This document shows positions 59,533-64,000 of a stretch of 64,000 nucleotides of DNA, piece by piece; the stretch's first letter is position 1; every line of letters begins with the position of its first letter. Origin of the DNA: Stenogyne calaminthoides (Eukaryota; Streptophyta; Magnoliopsida; Lamiales; Lamiaceae); contig JBBCBC010000037.1 in NCBI GenBank assembly GCA_037126765.1, forward strand, positions 9,367,263 to 9,431,262. Direction: 5' to 3'. The notes below the pieces were generated by a model. The model saw only the letters and a list, made by a program, of their open reading frames with translations. It was not told the origin of the DNA and did not search any database. The position numbers were made by a program, and so were the translations under genes.

Positions 59533-61082
59533 TTATTTAAAGAATGTGACAGCAGCAGTTGCGAGCAAGACTGCCATCCAGTTGAACTTCCCCAGAGAGA
59601 ATGCTATAGCTGCATATGTGCAACAAATGGCAGAATAATTATTTTGAGTTTAACATTTTATTTTTTAATTTAGGTAAGCAACAACTAGTAATATTGTGAA
59701 ACAGAGGAAGTAAAATGTATACTCTAGTTTTGCTACTGATTAATTATAACAAATTATTTTGGAAGATGGCTAACTATAATTAGTGTATAACTATTACATT
59801 AAGAATAGGTTTTCGGTGAAGCTTGTTCATAGTAAGAGATTTATGTCAATACACTTATAAATTAATATTACTACATTTATCAACTGATATCATTACATTT
59901 ATAAATTGAGACCATAATATTAAATGCTATAGGTAGTAGTTTATAAGAGTAGTGGTATTACTTTATAAGTGTAATGATATGAGTTTCTACTATGAACAAG
60001 TTTCATATGAGAGTTTATGTTACATGCGTATATATTAGTTTATTATTATTTCTACAAAAGTAAATTCCTAAATAGAAATTCCACTTTTATGATTAAATTT
60101 TCCAAGTAGGATTGTAGTGAATCGTTCTCACCTTGATTATTATCGTTTGAAGATGAATTTGAACCATTCGAAGTAGATTTGGCAACCCTAATCCCAAGCC
60201 TTCTGCACGAGTCCGACCCGGTAGCACCTACGAGTATAGTTATTATTGGAAAAAATATTAATATTAATTATCTTACTCATAAGTTAACTTAGATAGAAAA
60301 AATTAATAATCGTACAATCACTGTAGCAGGGAAAAGCAGAGATATTGAGAAGATTGGAGTATCCTGGATTGCATTGACACGTGTGTGAATATGTTCTGTT
60401 CTTACTGCATGTTCCTTCTCCACAGTAGATCCAGTGACAAGCTGAAGGAACAAAATCAACAATTATATAAGAATATGTATGATATTATATAAAATTGGTA
60501 TAATCATTCAAATTAATATATCGAATTTCAACAAAAATAAAGTAAGAAAATTACGATCAAAGAAGGTTAAGTTGCGGGGGATTGATGGAGCAGGAGGAGG
60601 GGCTGGCATACACGAGTAGTCAACGGTGCCTGCATATAAATAAATTTTAGAAGCAATTAAGTAAACTAAAACGGAGAGGTGATACTTTTGCATGTTTTTA
60701 CTAATACTGACAGTTGGGGACGATGCAGGGAAGAAATTCCAAGTTGTCCTCGTCCTGATCATCGAGACGGGTGCGTTTCCACCCGTCTTGGCAGTTGCAC
60801 TTGAAGTTGAACGGGGAACCTGGCGCAGCCTCGCAACTTCCCTTCCCACATTCCACCTCTTTACATAACTCATCTGTTGTGTACAAAATATTACTTAACT
60901 ACGACATCATCCAACATGATATTTAATTATTTGCACCCTAAAATTAAAAGAAAATATGTATATAGTTTATCATAGTTACCATAAAATGGAGCTAGACTTG
61001 GAGGGACATCATCTCCTTTTGCTACTATGGGCAGCAAAAGCAGCAGAATCGCCATAAAAGCATGCAAGTTAGAGAAAGCCAT
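59533..61082 (-). CDS. EGF-like, probably GPI-anchored secreted protein
   Basis: Six exons: 61082-60980, 60873-60712, 60629-60555, 60441-60316, 60227-60132, 59609-59533. All introns are GT-AG, and the product is 212 aa. Residues 1-23 form a signal peptide (AFMAILLLLLPIVAKG). Two cysteine-rich EGF-like modules follow: LCKEVECGKGSCEA...CNCQDGW and CHWIYCGEGTCSKN...CQCNPGY, with N-glycosylation sites (NLT, NRT, NIS). A Ser/Asn-rich linker (SNGSNSSSNDNNQ) leads to a hydrophobic C-terminus ending AVTFFK, as expected for GPI attachment. The layout resembles Arabidopsis At4g14746 (annotated neurogenic locus notch-like), assigned from memory. Role unknown; probably a cell-surface or apoplastic protein. 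Confidence 0.85.
59818..60006. mobile_element. fold-back MITE in intron 5 of the EGF-like gene
   Basis: The left end GAAGCTTGTTCATAGTA pairs with the right end TACTATGAACAAGTTTC; pairing continues inward with ACACTTATAAA against TTTATAAGTGT. It lies in the intron between exons 60227-60132 and 59609-59533. A second copy of the family is at 21300-21480. Confidence 0.75.
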
Positions 61083-62180
61083 TTAAGAGAGATTAAATTT
61101 GAGGCTTACTGCAATGATAATGAATGGTTAAGGAGATTAATTGTTGTGTATGTATATATAGGCACACAAACAAGAATGGATGTGTACATTGACTGTTTCT
61201 ATATAGTAATAACTAATAGAAGCTTCTGCTAAAATAAGCCAAATTTCAAAGATCGACACGGTCTTTAGCTAGCAAATTAGACCACATAACAAAATCAATA
61301 AATAAATATTTCATATTTAGAGATGGGAAGTTGCTTGATTCAATTAACTAATTTCTTAAATTCTACACAATTGACTTACGATGAGAAGTTGGTACAAAAA
61401 AAGTCATGGATGGGAAGCTGCTTTTTGTGTAATACTTGAGAAGGTAGCTTTAAATTGAGGGTAACAATTATAATACTATTAAAATGGGTGAATTTGTTGT
61501 CATGTGAGAGAAGTGAAAGTGAAAGAATCCAGAAGGTCGACTTAGATTAAACACCGTGGCAAGAAAGATTACAGCAACAAGTCTCCATCCAAAGTATGAA
61601 CTGTTTGAATAATTTTATGTTAAGATAATTGGGAGTATTTTGCAAACTTGGAACACAAGAGTGCACGAAAGATTATAAATTGATATCTTAAACTCTTAAG
61701 GTGAGCTTTCAAAAAATAAAATAAAGAGTAGTCTAGTGTAAAAAATTTCATGTATGAATTTTTCTATAAAATTGTCTTAAATCAACCATCCACACCCTAA
61801 ACACTAAATAATGAACCCTAAATTATGATCTATTCGGGCTAGGTGAACCATGAACCACTTGGATCGAATGAATCATGAACCACTCAATTTTGTCTTACCT
61901 TCACCAATTATAAAATTTAATTGTAAATTAAAATTTTTTTCATTTATAAAAAATTTCATACTAGACTTTGTCAAAAATAAAATATATATTAATAAAAAGT
62001 AAATAGAAGAATAAAAAATAAAAGTAACATGATAAAATAGTACTCTTTGTAGGCCATTATTACCCCTAGAAGGGCTGCGCCACTAATTAGTAAACTGATT
62101 GATAGGACCTTTAACAAACTATTCGACCCGGCCCTTATTGGCCGACCCACCATTAATTATAGCACAAATTAATGTTCACC
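61083..62180. other. upstream flank of the EGF-like gene
   Basis: On the minus strand a TATATATA tract near 61150-61160, about 70 bases upstream of the ATG, is a plausible TATA element. The rest is AT-rich with no gene. Confidence 0.35.
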
Positions 62181-63536
62181 TCTTTGTTATTAATACCACC
62201 AACTTGGTGGTTTAGTTTTAAACCGAGTTCTACGGTGACTCGGATGACAAAAATACCCTCATCGTCACCTCCCCCATTCATCCTTTCTTAATACCCATTC
62301 ATCCATCATCCTCACCTGCTCTATCTCCATCATCGTCACCTCCACCGACTGCCATCGTCACTTCCGCCATCGTCACCTCCGCCATCTCCGTCATTCTCCG
62401 CCACGCCGAATCGAAGCTACTTTTAGGGTCCATTTACGGCTTTCCTTTTTCTCATTCCCTATGGACCATAAGTTTGGTTTTAATTCCACCTTCATTTGTC
62501 TCTTAATTCCACCATACCGCCGTCGTCATCGCCCCAGAAGAGGACCGGTGCATCGCCGCCGTCACCGTGAAAAAAGAGGTTCGTTGTCGTCGCCATTTGG
62601 ATCTCGTCAATTTTGCTAATTTGGATCTCGTCAATTCTGCTGCTTCGCCATTTAACTTATGATTTTTGCTAATTTGGGTTTTTCAAATTGATGCTGAAAT
62701 TTCATTCTTATCACAAATTGCTGTTAATTTGGATGATTTTTCCTGCTGAATTTGGGCATAAAATTTGGGATTTGCTGCTGAAATTGGGTTTGATGTCTAC
62801 CATTTCAACTCAATTAAAAAGATATATTCTTCATTGTTCAACTTGAGAATGAAACCTTGGAATATATCATCTTTGATTTTGTTGAGGAAAGCTTGTGGAT
62901 TCTCAATGATTTAGACGAGGAGTTGGAGGATTATTTTCCATATGCTGAAAGCCTCCTCAATTTAGCATAAAGCAAGGAGGGCAAATTAGTAATTTATTAT
63001 TTATTTAATTATTTTTTTATGTTTTATTCACGTTTAATACTCTCTATCAATCGATATATAATTTTTGACACCCTCTTTATAATAGTTGCTACCAAACAGT
63101 TTTATATGATTTCTTCTCATTAAAATAGTTTAGGCATTAATATTATAGCAATTTTTTCGGTGGCTACCAATAGCCTTTCAATGATGTTAAAAAATTTCCA
63201 TTTTTTTTTTCTCAAATCTTGTTTTTATATAAAAATTCTTAAATTTATCCACTATTCATCAAAGACTACAGCGTTATGTCAACACTGTTAGCTAAATGAA
63301 AACAAGATTTTTTTTGAAAAAACACAAGAAAAAAAAAATTCCATTTCTAACAATTGCCTGACTTGACAAGATGCTGTAAGAGGAGTTGTCAAGGTTTAAA
63401 TATTTGAGAAAGTGCAATGTTTAAATATTACAAATATAAGTTGCAACAAAATTTTCAAAATCAACCATCATCAAGCCTGTTTAAAATACATGCACTCAAA
63501 ACTTAACCAGCATATCACTAAAAAAAAAAATGTTTC
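62181..63536. other. no intact gene; CT/CG-rich leader-like segment
   Basis: 62265-62580 is rich in CCATCGTCACC-type trinucleotide runs and could encode Pro/Ser/His-rich peptide, but frames are short and end within about 50 codons. 62600-62820 repeats TTTGCTGCTGAAATT-like phrases. This looks like a degraded element or an old captured leader. No domain is recognised. 63000-63536 is AT-rich. Confidence 0.35.
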
Positions 63537-63656
63537 TTACCCGATGAAATTTAATTATAGTTATATTTACATATGACGTTTGCAATATACATGCCCCTTA
63601 CCCGATGAAATTTAATTATAGTTATATTTACATATGACGTTTGCAATATACATGCC
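63537..63656. repeat. perfect 59-bp direct duplication
   Basis: TTACCCGATGAAATTTAATT...TACATGCC occurs at 63537-63595 and again at 63598-63656 with no difference seen. Period is 61 bases. The identity suggests a recent slippage event or an assembly artefact. Confidence 0.9.
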
Positions 63657-64000
63657 AAAAAATGCATATACAGTATATGAAAAAAATGATAAAATAGGAA
63701 AAATACTTATTTTGTTTTTTTTTATATTTTCTACAAAATAAAATGTAATTTGATTTTCAAAATCTTACTCCTTCTGTCTCGCACTCGATTCACCATTTAT
63801 TGTTTGTACGTTATTTAATTTAAAAGTTGTTTATCAGTATATGAAGGGATAATGTAATTTTTAGTTGAAGGTATTATAAACCTTTTTTTTAGATCAATTA
63901 AAAATTAAAACATAATTGAAACAACAAATTAAAATTAAATATCATAATATAACTATTCAAAAAAAAATTAAAAATAACCACATCCAATCACACTTTCATT
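63657..64000. other. AT-rich end of window
   Basis: No gene. A short CTCCTTCTGTCTCGCACTCG phrase near 63769 recalls the end of a Stowaway-like MITE, which would continue beyond or within the window. The opposite end was not found. Confidence 0.3.

Noticed and set aside
62265..62660. Pro/Ser/Arg-rich ORFs in the CCATCGTCACC-rich stretch
   Set aside because: Low-complexity trinucleotide runs open several frames at once; all are short and none has a recognisable domain.

Overview
This is nuclear DNA from a flowering plant, almost certainly a eudicot. The evidence is intron-rich genes with GT-AG splice sites, an AT-rich intergenic background, a plant initiator tRNA-Met, plant-type small transposons (Stowaway, Tourist, hAT, TRIM, SINE) and plant protein families (CER26-like BAHD protein, AtPNG1-type peptide:N-glycanase, ARPC2A). 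The CER26-like protein and PNG1 look closest to asterid (perhaps Lamiales) proteins from memory; that is an impression, not a search result.

Layout. 1-2 kb: mobile-element debris (a tRNA-derived SINE and a Stowaway MITE). 2.0-4.26 kb (-): an EF-hand protein gene whose frame is broken by two one-base losses in homopolymers and which lacks one canonical splice donor. 5.44 kb (+): tRNA-iMet. 5.7-7.9 kb (-): a two-exon CER26-like BAHD gene. 8.7-10.7 kb: an intact TRIM with target-site duplication (TSD) and a non-autonomous hAT element with 8-bp TSD. 11.2-11.4 kb: a tandem repeat just upstream of PNG1. 11.6-18.9 kb (+): peptide:N-glycanase, 17 exons, 719 aa, catalytic triad intact. 19.3-22.5 kb: a probable old MULE-like element, a SINE and a MITE. 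23.5-29.1 kb (+): the shattered pseudogene of a DExH1/DExH3-type helicase, carrying a ~925-bp near-perfect palindrome made of a TRIM-like element plus helicase exon. 29.12-42.49 kb: a ~13.4-kb minisatellite of 35/36-bp units with higher-order repeats, interrupted by a Tourist MITE. 44.8-49.6 kb (-): ARPC2A, 10 coding exons, 325 aa. 52-59 kb: decayed, locally duplicated gene fragments, including a Rossmann-fold (HCF173/At4g18810-like) piece. 59.5-61.1 kb (-): a small secreted, probably GPI-anchored EGF-like protein, six exons, 212 aa. 61.1-64 kb: AT-rich, no gene seen.

The genes do not form a pathway: a wax-synthesis factor, a glycoprotein quality-control enzyme, an actin-nucleation subunit and a cell-surface protein sit side by side as ordinary single-copy neighbours. 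The striking part is 23-42 kb, where one helicase pseudogene has accumulated a tandem duplication, an inverted duplication (potential long hairpin RNA), a copied exon tail and, directly after that tail, a very large minisatellite. No new enzymatic or defence system was recognised.
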